From contig OZ022499.1 in assembly GCA_963989385.1 (NCBI GenBank), positions 47,853,757 to 47,917,756 of the forward strand: a stretch of 64,000 bases of DNA. The letters are read 5' to 3'. The notes beneath the pieces are model-generated. The model worked only from the letters and a program-made list of their open reading frames with translations. It did no database searches and was not told where the DNA came from. Position 1 is the stretch's first letter. Each line of letters opens with the position of its first letter. Shown piece by piece: positions 38,801 to 53,800 of this stretch. Made by a program: the position numbers and the translations under genes. Source of the DNA: Ctena decussata. Lineage: Eukaryota > Mollusca > Bivalvia > Lucinida > Lucinidae.

Positions 38801-41800
38801 GATTCATTGCATATAGTTTTTGGGACAGATTTGTTTAAAATTCTGGTTACCATGGCAACAAAAAGGTCTCATAGACTTATAATGGAGAAAATGTTGTCGG
38901 GCCCTAGCTTTTCATTTTTGATTGCAACTTCTTGTAACTTGCAGGTATCCACGACAGCCAAAACATCTCGGACTAGTTCGAATTTGGGCCAGGTTGGATC
39001 ATTTTTTTCAGAGTTACTTGCCCTTGTGCGATAAAATATTTTCCCATAGACTTATAATGGGGAAAATGTTGTCCAGGCCCTAGCTTCATCACTTTTGATC
39101 GCAGCTTCTTGTAACTTACAGGTATCCAGGACAGCCAAAACATCTCGGACCAGTTCGAATTTGGGCTAGGTTGGATCATTCATCTTAGAGTTACTTGCCC
39201 TTGAGCGATGAAATATTTTCCCATAGACTTATAATCCGGGCCCCAGCTTCTTCATTTTTGATCGCAATTTATTGTAACTTGCAGGTATCCAGGACAGCCA
39301 AAACATCTCGGACCAGTTCGAATTTGGGCCAGGTTGGGTTATCCTTTTCAGAGTTACTTGCCCTTGAAAGATAAAATATTTTCTCATAGACTTATAATGG
39401 GGAAATGTTGTCCGGGCCCTAGGTTCTTCATTGTTGATCGCAGCTTCATTCTTCTCAGAGTTACTTGCCCTTGAACGATAAAATATTTTCCCGTAGACTT
39501 AAATGGGGAAAATGTTGTACGGGCTATAGCTCCTTCATTTTTGATCGCAGCTTCGTGAAACTTGCAGGAATCCAGGATGGCCAGAACATCTCGGACCTTT
39601 TCGAATGTGGGCCAGGTTGGATTATCCCCTCGTACAATGAAGTTATGGAGGGGATATAGGGTCTGTCCCGTACATAGTTATATATGTATGTACGTATGTT
39701 CACCTTTTATCATCGTTCTAGCTACCTCGTTTATTAACCGATTTTAATGTAAGTTCACACAAGTATTGGGTATGACATGACCTCGAACGAATTTGCATTT
39801 CAGCATGATGGAGTCAAGGTCAAGGTAATAGTGGCTATTTTTAGAAAAACTTTGTCATCACTCAAGCGCCTTCATTTGTGGACTGATTTCGATTTAACTT
39901 CACACAAGTGATAAGTATGGCAATATCTTGGACACGTTCGCGTTTCAGCATTCTGGCATCAAGGTCAAGGTCACAGTGGCTAATTTTAGAAAAACTTTGT
40001 CATGGCTCTAGTGCCTTGATTTGCTGACCAAATTCAGTTTAATTTCACACAAGTAATTAGTATGACAATATCTTGGACACGTTTGCGTTTCAGTGTTCTG
40101 AGGTCAAGGTCAAGGTCACAGTGGCTATTTTTAGAAAAACTTTGTCATCGCTCTAGCGCCTTTATTTATGGACCGATTTTGATTAAAACTTCACACAAAT
40201 GTTTAGCATGACAATATCCTGAATAAGTACGCATTTCAGCATCCTAAGATCAATGTCAAGGTCACAGTGGCTATTTTTAGAAAAATTTGTCATCATTCTA
40301 GTGCCTTCATTTATGGAATGATTTTGATTGTCCTTCACACAAGTGATAAGTATGACAAAATCTTGGACAAGAAGATCATGTTTCAGCATTCTGAGGTCAA
40401 TGTCAAGGTCAAAGTGGCTATTTTTAGAAAAACTTTGTCATTGCATTAGAGCCTTCAATTTGTGATTCGACTTCAGTTTGATATCACACAAGTGATTAGT
40501 ATGACAGTATCTTGGACAAGTTCGCATTTCAGCATTCTTGGGTCAAGATCAAGGTCACATTGGCTGTTTTTAGAAAAACTTTTTCATCCCTCTAGCGCCT
40601 TATTTATAGACCGATTATGATTTAAACTTCTCACAAATGTTTTGCATATCAATATCTTGAACAAGCTTGCGTTCTAAGGTCAAAGTCAAGGTCACAGTGG
40701 CTGTTTATAGAAAAACTTTGTTATTGCTCTAGCGCTTTCATTCATGGACCAATTTCGATTTAACTTCACATAAGTGATAAGTATGGCAATATCTTTGACA
40801 AGTTTGCGTTTCATCATCTGGGGTCAAGGTCAAGGTCACATTGGCTATTTTTAGTAAAACTTTGTCATCGCTTTAGCGCCTTCATTTATGGACCGATTTT
40901 CATTTAACTTCACACAAACGTTTAGTATGACAATATCTTGAACAAATTTGCATTTCAGCATTCTAAGGTCAAGGTCATAGTTGCTATTTTTAGCTCACCG
41001 GAGCCAAAGGCTCACAAGGTGAGCTTTTAGGATAGGCTTGGTCTGTCGTCCGTCGTATGAAGTACGTCCACACTTTTAAGCATTAATATCTGCTTAACTA
41101 GCTGGCCATTCTTGATCAAATTTGGGCCAGGTTGGATGGTTCTTGTCTTTTTCATTTTCCACCGTGAGAGTCAAAGGAATGCTACCACCACCTATGTGTT
41201 CAATTTGCCTTAGAGTAACTTACCCTAGAGTACTGATGCTGAATGGACTCAGGTGAGCTACAGGACCAATGGTCCTCTTGTTTTAAAAGATTATTAACGT
41301 AAAAGTAACTATTGAGTGTTTGGGGCCTGAAAAACATTTTGTTTGTTATAGCTTATGTAATTTTCCAGATGAAGAGGAATAACACATAATAAGACATGCA
41401 TTTCTCATGTTTCTTTTTTTTCTTTTTTCATATAGGATGGAAAATGGACAGTTCAGAGCCTGGACCACTGCACACTAGTGCTAGGAGCTGGCGGTTTTGT
41501 ATCGTGGCTAACATTGCTGAGATACTTCAATTTTCATCATAAATTTAACGTAAAGTTTTCTACATATATTCTTTATACCTCTCGTATAAGTCTTTTGTAA
41601 TTACACATAACTTCTGTACCTGAATGTGACACGAACTGTTTCTTATTTTATCTCTTTCTTTTCTTTTTTTACTTTTTTTGTCTGTTATCTATTGAAATGA
41701 ATCTGTTAGGATCTTAACTTAACCGCCATCGAGCGGCTAGAAAAAATATTATTCATTTAACTCTGTTAAAAATCTAAATAAAATCACTCAAGAAAGGCCA

Positions 41801-44800
41801 CACTTAAAAGTAAGTAAGTAAGTAAGTAATTTTATTTCGCAAAAGGCCTATCGGCCCATGAGCTACATATAACAGAATAACAATCCATAATAATCGTGGC
41901 ATGAAAGCAATTCTATGAAACTATAAACTTTAGATACCAACAACATATTACTAGATGATAATAAGCACGTCATTCAAGGCACTAAACAATGAAGCATTGG
42001 TGAACGTAAAACGGTATAACAAAAACGCAAATAGCGCAAAGACAATAACAGACTCACCAGAGTCTAACTGCAGGAGAACTGCGGCAGAAAGAACTACACG
42101 GAACCGATCAGCAACAACACTGTACGTCTGGTCCAGTCTGACCCATGATTAACACATACAGGTCGGGAAACCATTAATAAGCCGCGACACGAGGAAAACA
42201 ACAATGTGGCATGTGCGCCCAGCGAAGACTCAGATCAGCCTGGGCATCCGCCCTGTCTGATCAGAGTCTTCGCTGTCCGCATGGAGGTAGCTTAGACCTT
42301 TAGCTACCCTGTAAGCGCACATCGAAGATTTTGATCAGACTCGGGGATGCCCAGACTGATCTGAGTCTTCGCTGGGCGCACATGCCACTTCGTTGGTTTT
42401 GTCATATCGCGGCTCATTTCTTTGCTGACTTTCATTGACCACTGTGACATCCTTCAAAAACCCCAGCGGCTCATGATGTCTGATTGATAGGTGAACTCAA
42501 CTCCGGTAATACGATTGTAGCTGTATGAACAAGATGTTCCTAAGCCGCCATTACCAATAAACCCTGCTGCGTTGGAAAAGGCTTAGCATACCAGCATTGA
42601 AATCATGCATGTAGTAAAAAAAGAATGGAAGATGGTTTCCTGACCGTCATTTGATGACATGCATAATGGGAGCCAGGTTGAATTTCGCTGAAACATTTTA
42701 TTTGTGTTTGTACGGCATCGATAGTTTGCGGTATATCTGCGAAATTTATTTTCTAGCTTTTAGAATTTAGGGTACATGTTTTGTATGTTTAGGTTCTGAG
42801 CAACTAATATTGGTGGACTATTACGCCTTTTTAGCTCATCTGAGCCATACGCTGAAGGTGAGCTATTGTGATCAGTCAGTATCCGTCGTGCGTCGTCCAT
42901 CGTGCGTCGTGTGTCATCCACAATTTGATGTAAGTGACATCTTCTCTGAAACCACTAGGCCTAAGGATTTGATGTTTGGTATGAAGCATTGTCTAACCAA
43001 CCTCTACCAAATTTATTCTAATACTGGGACTTGTTCGAAAATAGAATATGCTTAAGAATCTTTTTCTCCAGATGCTTGAAATCTAGTATGTAGCATTGCT
43101 TAGTGGTCCTTCACCAAGTTTGTTAAAATGGCGGCCCCAGGACTCAAAACAGCCCGTCGACAGGGAGCCTTGGATTTGAACCATAGAAAGTCATAGAACA
43201 ATCTTCTTCATAATCACTTGGCTCAGATGCTTGAAATTTGGTATGTAGCTTTGCCTAGTAGTCCTTTACTAAGTATGTTCAAACGGTGGCCCCCAGGGTC
43301 CAAAATGGCCCAACGGCAGGGAGTTGTAGATTTGAACCATAGAAATACATAGAAAAATATTCCAAATCTTCTTCTTCAGAACCGCTTGGCTCAGATGCAA
43401 GAAATTTGGTATGTAGCTTTATCTAGAAGTCATTTACCATGTATGTTCAAATGGAGGTCCCAGTGTCCAAATGAACCTACCCTAGAGGGGCCCTGAGTTT
43501 GAACCATAGAAATACATAAAAAATATTGAAAAATCCACAAGGCTTAGATGCTTGAAATTCGGTATGAAGCTTTGTCTGGTGGACCTCTACGAAGTTTGTT
43601 TACTGGCCCTGTCCCAGAGGGTCTTGGGTTCGAGCAGCTACCACACTGAGCTTATACGTCCGTGCAGACTGATCAGGGTCTTTCTTTTTCGGTTTACATA
43701 TTCTCCACGATCCGGAAACATGTCATGCTAACCGAGTTTCCTCATCACTCATCGCATTGCTAATGGGCAAATTAAGACAGAGCTATGGCACAATGTTTAA
43801 AATGTGTTTTGGCCTGTTTTCCATGCTGACGTTTGTTTTATTTAAATTTTATTTCAGCTTCTGTTCAACACCCTTTGGGAATCCATCGGTGATGTCCTTG
43901 CATATCTGTTATGTGTCAGTATTTTTATCGGAGCATACATCTTCTTTGGATTTCTTGTATTTGGACCCTACAATCTAAAGGTAGAAATCGGGACGGTTAT
44001 TTTTTCTCCTCTCTCTCTCTCTTTCTACGTTTGCCTTAACTGAGAACTATGCATTGACTGAACATGAAATTTGGCTGTTATCTCTTAATAAACTCTTGCA
44101 GCGCCATTGTCGCCCAGATGCGACTGCTTGTCGCTTTAATGCGACCAGTACAATCTCGTTAAATATCTCCATTTTCGACATTACCAAGGTAAATAATTAA
44201 AAAACGATTTGAAACTTTTCACATATATTAAACACATCTTGAAAGTTAGCATGTGACATTTTGGGAAAAAGTATATGTTTTGCTACAATTTAGGCAATTT
44301 AAAACATAGAAATCTTGCATGTTATTCACCAATACAGGATACCAAGTTTGTATAGCCAACTTTGCACATAACTAAAAGCAATCGATTTGAAAATTTGTAC
44401 AGATATTAAAAACAGGCAAATTGAAAATATGCATGTGACATTTTGGCTTCTATCTGACAAAATTACAGCTTTAGAAATTTTACAGGTTATTCACCAGTAC
44501 TATATACAAATTTTCTATGATTAACTTCTCCTACAGTTTTCGAGCAAAAAATAGAAACTTTGAACATATGTTACAGTCATATAAAAATGTGCATTTAACG
44601 TTTTGGAGATAAAACATTAGTTTATCAGAAAATGACGACTTTTTAAAATATAAAAATAGAATAAATACAGGCTTTTCTCATTATGCATAGATAAGACAGG
44701 GTATTCGACAGTCAATCACTATTTTAATTTTAATTCTACGTCCTGACTGTAAATGGCATACAAATTTGATGTAAGGTATATAGCATTCTAATGCGGTATA

Positions 44801-47800
44801 AACCAGTTTCACAGCAAAACAAGCAGACAACAAGTAAACACGTACAAAGCAATGGTATGAAATCGGCTGATCTGTTTAATATCTGCTTTCAGTTTTCAAC
44901 ACCGTCTTCTTCCATTGAGACATTGGTTTCTTTGGTAAATGGTGACGAAGTATTTCAAACATTTGCACTTCACAGAGATGATTTGGTTGGCGACACATGG
45001 GTGACTACCACCTATAAAGCTTACCTTTATTCCTATGTGGCTATATTCACAGTCTTGGCACTTAACCTCCTGATAGCAATATTTACCAGTTACTACGAGG
45101 CAGTAAGGGTAAGTACATGTAGCTATGCCACATTAATACCCAACGTAGTTTATACTTCGATAAACAGCAGAAAAAATTAAGTTCATTGCTTATATTTACA
45201 TTCTTTTCTATCTAAAATTTGACCATAACTTTGCGTTATGGGCTACAGTTGAAGCAGAAACACAGTTACCTGCACTTTTTCTACCATAAACGGAACAGCG
45301 TCAACGACGTCAGAACGTCGCCTACGTCCAATCAGATTTTAGGTGGCACTACACTAAAAAAAATCCCATAGCTCACTGTGCAAAATGGGTCAAATTCAAT
45401 GCACTGCCAATTTTCTCCTGGTCTAAATGTTCCAAATTGAGGCATGGAATTGAATAGACAACAACTTTACCTACCAGTAACAGCTAAAAAAGTTGGGGTT
45501 GTGCGGCATATTTTTGACTTATTCTATTTTTAGTGCTGACAGGGTGTAGTTCGCAGTGAATAAATCTCGAAACTTTCACTGACACCCCCTGTGTATTTTT
45601 CAACCCCAACCAAAATGTAGCAAAACAGCTTTGTAAATAAGCTCCATTTTTTATAATAATAAATAAGCATAACATTCAGAAAAATATTCAACTTTCATAA
45701 TAAAACCAATCAGGGGCCGGCAAATATTCATTATACTCCTGAAAGCTCTCCCCAAAAGAGGCGGGGCTTGCATAATGAGCATTTTTTTACTGTAGTGCAA
45801 CCTATACCTTCCACCAAATTAAGACCTTTAGCCTTCTTGTGTTATATAATGTAAAGTAGGTTCACTGCCATCATTTATTTATGCCAGGGATTACAGTTCT
45901 GCTAGTTGTGGAGGAAATATTTGCTATCAACTCTATGGCAGCACTTGGCAGCCAAAGCATAAAACATGTACATTTTGAAATATCTTACTCATACTATTTG
46001 TCCTGTTGCAAAAAGAAATATGCCTATGAACAATTAAGCCATCTGTGTTTTGTTTCTTTAATCTCTTAAGTAAAAAGTACGGCATATCAGTCATACTTCA
46101 AGCAAAGTTCCATTGCTGGAATATCTATTGATAAGTGGGCACTGTTAAAATATGCAAAATTTCTGAAATTTCGCCTTTGAAAGAATACAAGTTCCTGCCA
46201 TGCAATTAGCTGACAGACAGTTACTTATATATGATAAACTATTATTCCTAGTATATGTATCCTGCAAGTCTGACTGCATATCACAAGGTGCACAGCAGAA
46301 AAACTAACTTTTGCAACCCAGCCCCCTCCCTGCTCGGAGAAATTTCTGGGCGCAAACAATTTTACTGCTTTTGTTCTTCCTCAAATACCAGTCTGTTGTC
46401 TTCAAACTACTACCAAGCTTATAGAAACAACTTTTATATTTCTATTCTATTATTTCATACCCAACCAACTGCACATCCAGTAAAAAGAGGCCTTACAGAA
46501 CTGTCTAATTAAGGGTAGGTGAAGAAACAAGAATATAAACTGGTGCTGAGGGATACTGAGGCTCAAGGAAGGGAATATTCCAAATAACAAAGGCTTTAAG
46601 TCAAATGAAAGCTACTCACCAGCAAACACTGATGCTGTCATATCCCAAAAGTGTAAGACTTCCAAGAGGCGTGTTTATAGAATGCGACTCACAACAAACA
46701 ATCTTCACTTGAGCCGGGTCCAGGCCAGCATGTCTTTTGAGATCGAAGAGCATGTCTGATCTGAAAGCAAAATTGTTCTTGCAAAGAAAAGTTCTTGCAA
46801 TAACTTCTGTTTTCCCTATGTTTGTTGAGAATAATAATACAAATGATAATAATAAATAATAATAATAGACTGAAAGTTGAACCTTGTAGTATTCCCAGCA
46901 GAACAGTCAAAGGGAGACAACTCCTCTTTCTTTCCATAGTGCTGCATGCACAGTTTGATTTCTGAGTTGCAGATGCAAAGATTACTAAGATTAAAAGCAT
47001 TTAAAGCATGAAACAAATTCATAAAATCTGAAAGGAACAGGTAAAAGATTTATGTTTTTTGCTTGTGTGCATAATATTTTCAAAGGGTATGGTTTGACCT
47101 GACCAGACTAGACTGCACACACAAAAGAGCTAATTTTGGTGCTTATACATGTATTGATAACAATATATGGAAAAGCATAATGTTGTGGCCTTATCAGAAC
47201 TGTCTGAGTGAGAAAGCTCTAATGACAGGCCATAACATCATTAGAACTGCCTCTAAGAGGAGGTTCTAATGAGACGAAACATACATTTCAACGCAAACTG
47301 AGGCCTCAAATAGAACCTCCTCATTGCGCGTTCAAATGAACATCCTCAGCAAGGCAGTTCTAATGAGGAGTCACAACGTTTGTTTTTTGTCAGGGAAACA
47401 TGAAAAAAGAATGAAAATCCCAGATTAATTATCTATTTAGAGCTCTGGTTCTTTTGTCAATGTTATGAAATCCTCAGTCAGCAAAAACTCATGCCGCCAA
47501 ATCTAATAAAATGCCCATAAATTTTCTTCCGAGAGAATACACAGAACTTAAAATGAATAAAATTTTGCAGTGCTCAATGAAAAAAAACTGAAGCTGAGAG
47601 TCTTCTCCGGCAATGTGTGCCGTACCATCTGATTCCCAGCGATGCTCAGTAAAACACGCCAGAATGCAAAAAAGCAAAACGGAGTGCGAACAGGGCAGTT
47701 ATGTGCAACTGTGGCCAAAACTATAACTTACCGCTGAAATTATGGGATTCGCATACTGCTATTTCCTGGCCCTGGTGAGTCTATTACTAAGTTCTACAAG

Positions 47801-50800
47801 GCCCTGGGTTGTCCAACTGTCCCTGGCACAAGAGTAGCAAGAGGTCTGAAAAACATCCAGAGCACAAAATGAATAGCGCAAAGCTCATATGTTCCATATT
47901 GACAGATGCGATTCTAAATTGTGTCGGCTTCAATGAAAAGCCGGGCTACGACATAAGTGCGAGACATCTGACTGTTCTCCAGTAGCACTCCTCATGGGCA
48001 ACTGGTCTCAAATAATCTTTAAGGACAGCATCTATATGACAGCCTATGACTTCTTTCCATCATTCAAGTCACATCTGGCCAAGAAACAGACCTTTCTGCA
48101 AAAGCATGTTCTCATAACCCAACCCACTCAGTGCAATTATGGGCCCACAGTGAAAACTGGATTTTTTCTGCATATCAGCTTTAAGCTTGTTCCAAAAGCT
48201 TCCGTGTTTGCTGTAAGTACATGCAAAACCAGAATATGGGGTTCCATTTTGGGAATCAGGGCTATCTCGAAGAAACCATACACAAGCAAGTTCTGGGTTT
48301 AGGTGGCACTACACTAAAAAAATTCCCATAGCTCACTGTGCAAAATGGGTCAAATTCAATGCACTGCCAATTTTCTCCTGGTCTAAATGTTCCAAATTGA
48401 GGCATGGAATTGAATAGACAACAACTTTACCTACCAGTAACAGCTAAAAAAGTTGGGGGTTGTGCGGCATATTTTTGACTTATTCTATTTTTAGTGCTGA
48501 CAGGGTGTAGTTCGCAGTGAATAAATCTCGAAACTTTCACTGACACCCCCTGTGTATTTTTCAACCCCAACCAAAATGTAGCAAAACAGCTTTGTAAATA
48601 AGCTCCATTTTTATAATAATAAATAAGCATAACATTCAGAAAAATATTCAACTTTCATAATAAAACCAATCAGGGGCCGGCAAATATTCATTATACTCCT
48701 GAAAGCTCTCCCCAAAAGAGGCGGGGCTTGCATAATGAGCATTTTTTTTACTGTAGTGCAACCTGGAGGACCATGTTTTTATACGCCCGTTTTGAAAAAA
48801 CGGACGTATTATATCGTGGCGCTGTCTGTCTGTCCGTCTGTCCGTCCGTCCGTCCGTCCGTAAATATTCTTGTACACGCCATAACTCAGTAACCATTTGA
48901 GATATCTTCATGAAATTTTATAGGCATATGTATTAGGTAGGGGTAACGTGTCGCGGGTAGAAATGGTTGCTCCCCCGTCCTTAGTTTTCAAGTTATGCCC
49001 CTTTGATTGTTTTTTACCCTGCAGGTCTTGTACGCACCATAACTAGATAAATGTTTGGGATATATTCATAAAACTTCATAGCAATGTGTATGATGTCCAA
49101 ACAATGTGTCGCGCACAAAATGGATGCTCTCCCTTTCTTTTTTTTAGAGTTACACCCCTTTTACTAGTTCTTTTAGACTATTTGTGTGTATACTTATTTA
49201 GTGCATCCCTTAACTCGGTAACTGTTTGGAATATCATGATGAAACTTTAAAGCAATGTGCATGGTCATAAAATGATGTGTCACATATAAGAATGGTTGCT
49301 CCTCCTTTCTTAAGTTTGGAGTAACCTCCCTTTGAATAGTATTTTTAGGATTTTCCATTCACTCCATATCTCCTTAACCTTTTGAAATATTAGAACGAAA
49401 CTTTGTAGGAATGTGTATAATAATTGGTAAATGTATCCTGAGCAAGAACCACAACTCTGGCTTACTTACTGAATTATCTGCCCTTGCATAAATTTCCTTA
49501 AATTAACCGTTTAGAATATTCTAACACAACTTGATGGTGATGTGTATATTGTCAAGGGAATGTATTAGAACCAAGAATGGCATAGCTAGTATATTTAGTT
49601 TATGAATAACCGCCCTTGTTTGACTTTGGCATCACTCAACTTAGGAGCCACTTCCCCTTGGAAGCTGATTTTTGGTATAATAATAGTATTTGATATGTTA
49701 AATATTTAAATGATGTTGCCGTCATTAATTATAGAGTGGTTTCCCCTGTTTGTCTGCCGGTCTGTCCTTTTGTAAACAGTCTTGTTCATTCTGTAACTCC
49801 TTTATGACATTATTATTATGCGCCGCTTGCGAAGCCCTTGTTTGACGTCATGGTAAGTCGCGTGAACCGATGTAGTTTTTGCTGTTTAACCTACATTACG
49901 TTCTATTGGTTTACCATAGGGCTTTTCAATAAATGCACGGATAATGCAAATAGAAGAATACAAACAAATATGATTTTGCAGTCATATTTAATACGACAAA
50001 ATACTGAGCGGCAACACCAGTATCACAAAGTAGCGCGAGTCAGAACTAGGTTCTGGAAGATAGCTATATGCAGGTAGGTGGCTGGTAGCAAAAGGAAGAT
50101 AAACAGGATATGATATATATAGAAATACTGGAATTATGTAAAATGATGCTGATGAAGCTGAAATAACGAAAAATATTCTTGCAAAGCATTCATCTGTTGC
50201 ATTATGCTCAGTTTCTAAGTAATTGCAAAGGCAAGAGTCTTCAAGTCAAACTTGCTCCAAGGATATATCTTGGGAAGATCAACGGAATGCAGCATGGGGT
50301 GGTTGGGTGGTGCGATGGTGCTGGGTAAAACTTCCAGTGCCGGGGCGTCCTACTGATTTGGGTAATAGTGGGGTAAGTGCCTACTGTGCTTGCAGTAGGT
50401 GCGGGTGGGGTTGTTTGAACATTTTTTCTCTAGTCTATCATTTCTCTTTTCTTTCTCCCTCTCTCTGGGAGACGGCCTGATATAGACTGAAATACTGTCT
50501 CAAAGGGCCGTTAAACCCAAAACAACCAACCAATCAAAACCAAACGGAAAGCAGCAACGAATATTGAGCCATGACCTTTATTTCACGGTTGACTGAATAT
50601 AGAAAAATATTCATATCTTGCGTTTAACGCTGTTTCTAAGTAACCGCAAGGGCTACAGTCTTCAAACTTGCTCCACAGATACGTTTGGGAAAGATCTACT
50701 GAATGCAGCGATGTATATTGGGCCATTGCCTAGATTTCACGGCTGGTTGAACATATACTGAGCAAAAGTGAAAACGCTACTTTACATTTTCACAGTGTGA

Positions 50801-53800
50801 AAGTAACACAAGGATACCGTTTTGCCCGGATATAAACATTTCAGTCGTACATACATCAAGAGAATGTTTGTAAAATTCTGATTCTGATACTCTTCATACC
50901 AGAATTATCTTACCTTATTCAATTTAGCATACTTTGTAATACACGAACTATGTGCATACGCGGATACACATTTCTTTGCTGATATGAAGCGTGATAGAAA
51001 ATGCAAGCAATAACTCATAATCATTATTTAAAAAACTAGGAAATTGAACTTTTATTTTTTAGAATTACAAATATCTCCCTTTGCGTTTAAAATATAGCAA
51101 ATTTTATTATTCTATTTTTCCTTAGTTTATCAATTTTCTTATCAACTTTTATTCTCGTTCTTGTAGTGCAATTAATCATGCACTTTACCTGTTCTTAGTT
51201 TCAAGCAAAATTGTGACAATATGTAAGGAAACCACAATTTAATTCTTATTGTGTTTTCAAAGAAATAGCAATATTGCAACGCTTATTTTCATAAGTAAGA
51301 AAACTTAAATTTTGATGCATTCTTTCTCTTGGTATATGATTAATACACTGATGGTTTACCTAAGGCAAATTAGGATAGTTGTATTGTGTATTCCTTTTAT
51401 GCCCCCGCCATTTTCAATGGGGGCATACAGTATCACCGCCGTCCGCCCGTCCGCACGTACGTCCTGTCCTGTCCAGTACGCGATGGTTTCCGTTCGATAT
51501 CTTTTGAAAACATTGGTGTATTGAATTCATATTTTATACACAGGTATATAATCATAAAATACAGGTCAGTTTCGATTTAGGGTAAAATCCGTCTATTACT
51601 GTGGGAGTTATGGCCCTTTTTCGACTTCATTTTAGTGAAAAAATGGTTTCCGTTCGATATCTTTTGAAAACATTAGTGTATTGAATTTATATTTTATACA
51701 CAGGTATATAATCATAAAATACAGGTGAAGTTTGATTTAGGATAACATCCGTCTATCACTGTGGGAGTTATGGCCCTTTTTCGACTTCATTGTGTATGAA
51801 AAAATGGTTTCCGTTCATTATCTTTTGAAAAGATTAGTGTATTGGATTCATATTTTATACACAGGTATTTAATCTAAAATACAGGACAAGTTCGATTCAG
51901 GGTAAATTCCGTCAATTATTATGGGAGTTATGGCCCTTTTTCGACTTCATTTTGTACAAAAATGGTTTCCGTTCATTATCTTGTGAAAAGATTAGTCTAT
52001 TGGATTCATGTTTAATACACAGGTATGTAGTTATAAAATACAGGTCAAGTTTGATTTAGGGTAAATTCCTTCAATTATTATGGGAGGTATGGCCATTTTT
52101 CGACTTTATTTTGTACAAAAAAATGGTTTCCGTTCGTTATCTTTTGAAAAGATTAATATGTTGGATTCATATTTTATACACAGATATATAATCATAAAAT
52201 ACAGATCAGGTTCAATTTAGGGTAAGATCCGCCGATTACTTTTGGGGTTATGGCTCTTTTTCAACTTCATTTCATACAAAAATGGTTTCCGTTTGTTAGT
52301 TTTTAAAAAGTTACTTGTTCCGGGCTATTTCTTATGGCATCCATTTCTGTGATAAGATACAGAATGTTATCACATATCACAGACATGACATCCCCCCAGA
52401 CACACACACTTCTCTTGATCCGAGAAGCACAATACATCTGCCTAAGGAAAACAATAAAACATGTACCACACAAGTCTGCCTTTATGAACCTAGTTATCCT
52501 ACGAGTGCCAGTACCTTAAACAAGGCGCCATCTTACTTCGGGCACTAGGCGGGGGCAGCCGTGTCCTATGGACACATTCTAGTTTAAATCAAGTTTAAAA
52601 TGCCTGGTCGACTGTTCCGTATACCAGACCCCTGTTCACTTTGGAATGTGTTCGTTTTATCTGAAAATCCTCTGATATTATGGCCTTACACATCTATTTT
52701 AACTTTAAAATGCGTTCTTATTTATGAACCTTTAGGGTTCCACAAAACTGAAAATTCGAAGACAAATTACTTGTAGCGTTTTTCACTTTCGTTCGGTATA
52801 ATATTATTAAAGCACAGTATAACAACTCTTACCCTTAAGATCTCAGTGTACATACGAACACCTAGCATCTAAAGGATTGTTGTTGTACGAATGAATATGA
52901 ATCTAGATTTATCTGACTTATGCTATTTATTTCATATTCAGCCTGTCAGAAAGTTGCTTTGTCTAATTCACTCATTCCTGTGTGAAATATTTGGCGACCG
53001 ATAACCTTTTTATACCCCCGTGACGAAAGTCAGAGAGCATTTTAGATTTGCTCCTGACTGTCCCGTCTGTCTGTCTGCCTGTGCGTACGTCAACTACACT
53101 TTGGGGTATAGAGTTTATGTAATCAATTTCTCCAAAAATTTTCAGTGGACTTTGAACTGTGTACTCATATTGTTGAAAAAAATGAATTTGCTTGTGACAT
53201 TTTGTTGGAGATAAAACTAATTATACCGCCGCTTTGAAAAAGTGTGGGGGGGGGGGGGGGTATACTGGATTGCATCTGTCCGTCATTCCCTCCGTCCGTT
53301 ATTCCGTAACACGTTTTAGTCAAAATTTTCGTAAACAATTTCTCCACAATGGTATAAGCTAGAATGTTCATATTTGGCATACAGGTTGATGACGATGTGT
53401 TGTATTGTAGGATTGAGATTCAGCCCTCTCCTGCTTATTCTTCCCCGTATTTATCCATTTTTGTTTCCTTCTGGTAAAAATTTCGTCAAATATTTCTCCA
53501 CAATGGTATAAGCTAGAATGTTCATATTTGGCATACAGGTTGATGACAATGTGTTGTATCGTGGGAAAGAGAACCAGCCTTCTCCTGCTTATTCTTCCAT
53601 TTATTTGTCCATTTTTCTTTATTTCCATACTTTGAATAATGAAATTTTTCGTCAAAGATTTTTCCACAACCATTCAAACTAGAATGGTCATATTTGGCAT
53701 ACAGGTTGATGACAGTGTGTTGTATCGTGGTATTGCAAACCAGCCTTCTTTTGCTCATTCTTCCCTGTATTTGTCCAGTTTTCTTACTTTTCATACTTTG

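Noticed and set aside
48427..48651. 74-codon minus-strand ORF, also present at 45484-45675
   Set aside because: Shared only because the 463-bp element is duplicated; no domain and no start context.
45341..48764. LTR retrotransposon with 463-bp LTRs
   Set aside because: Each copy has its own terminal inverted repeats longer than LTR ends, there is no primer-binding site or polypurine tract, and the interior has no gag/pol frames.
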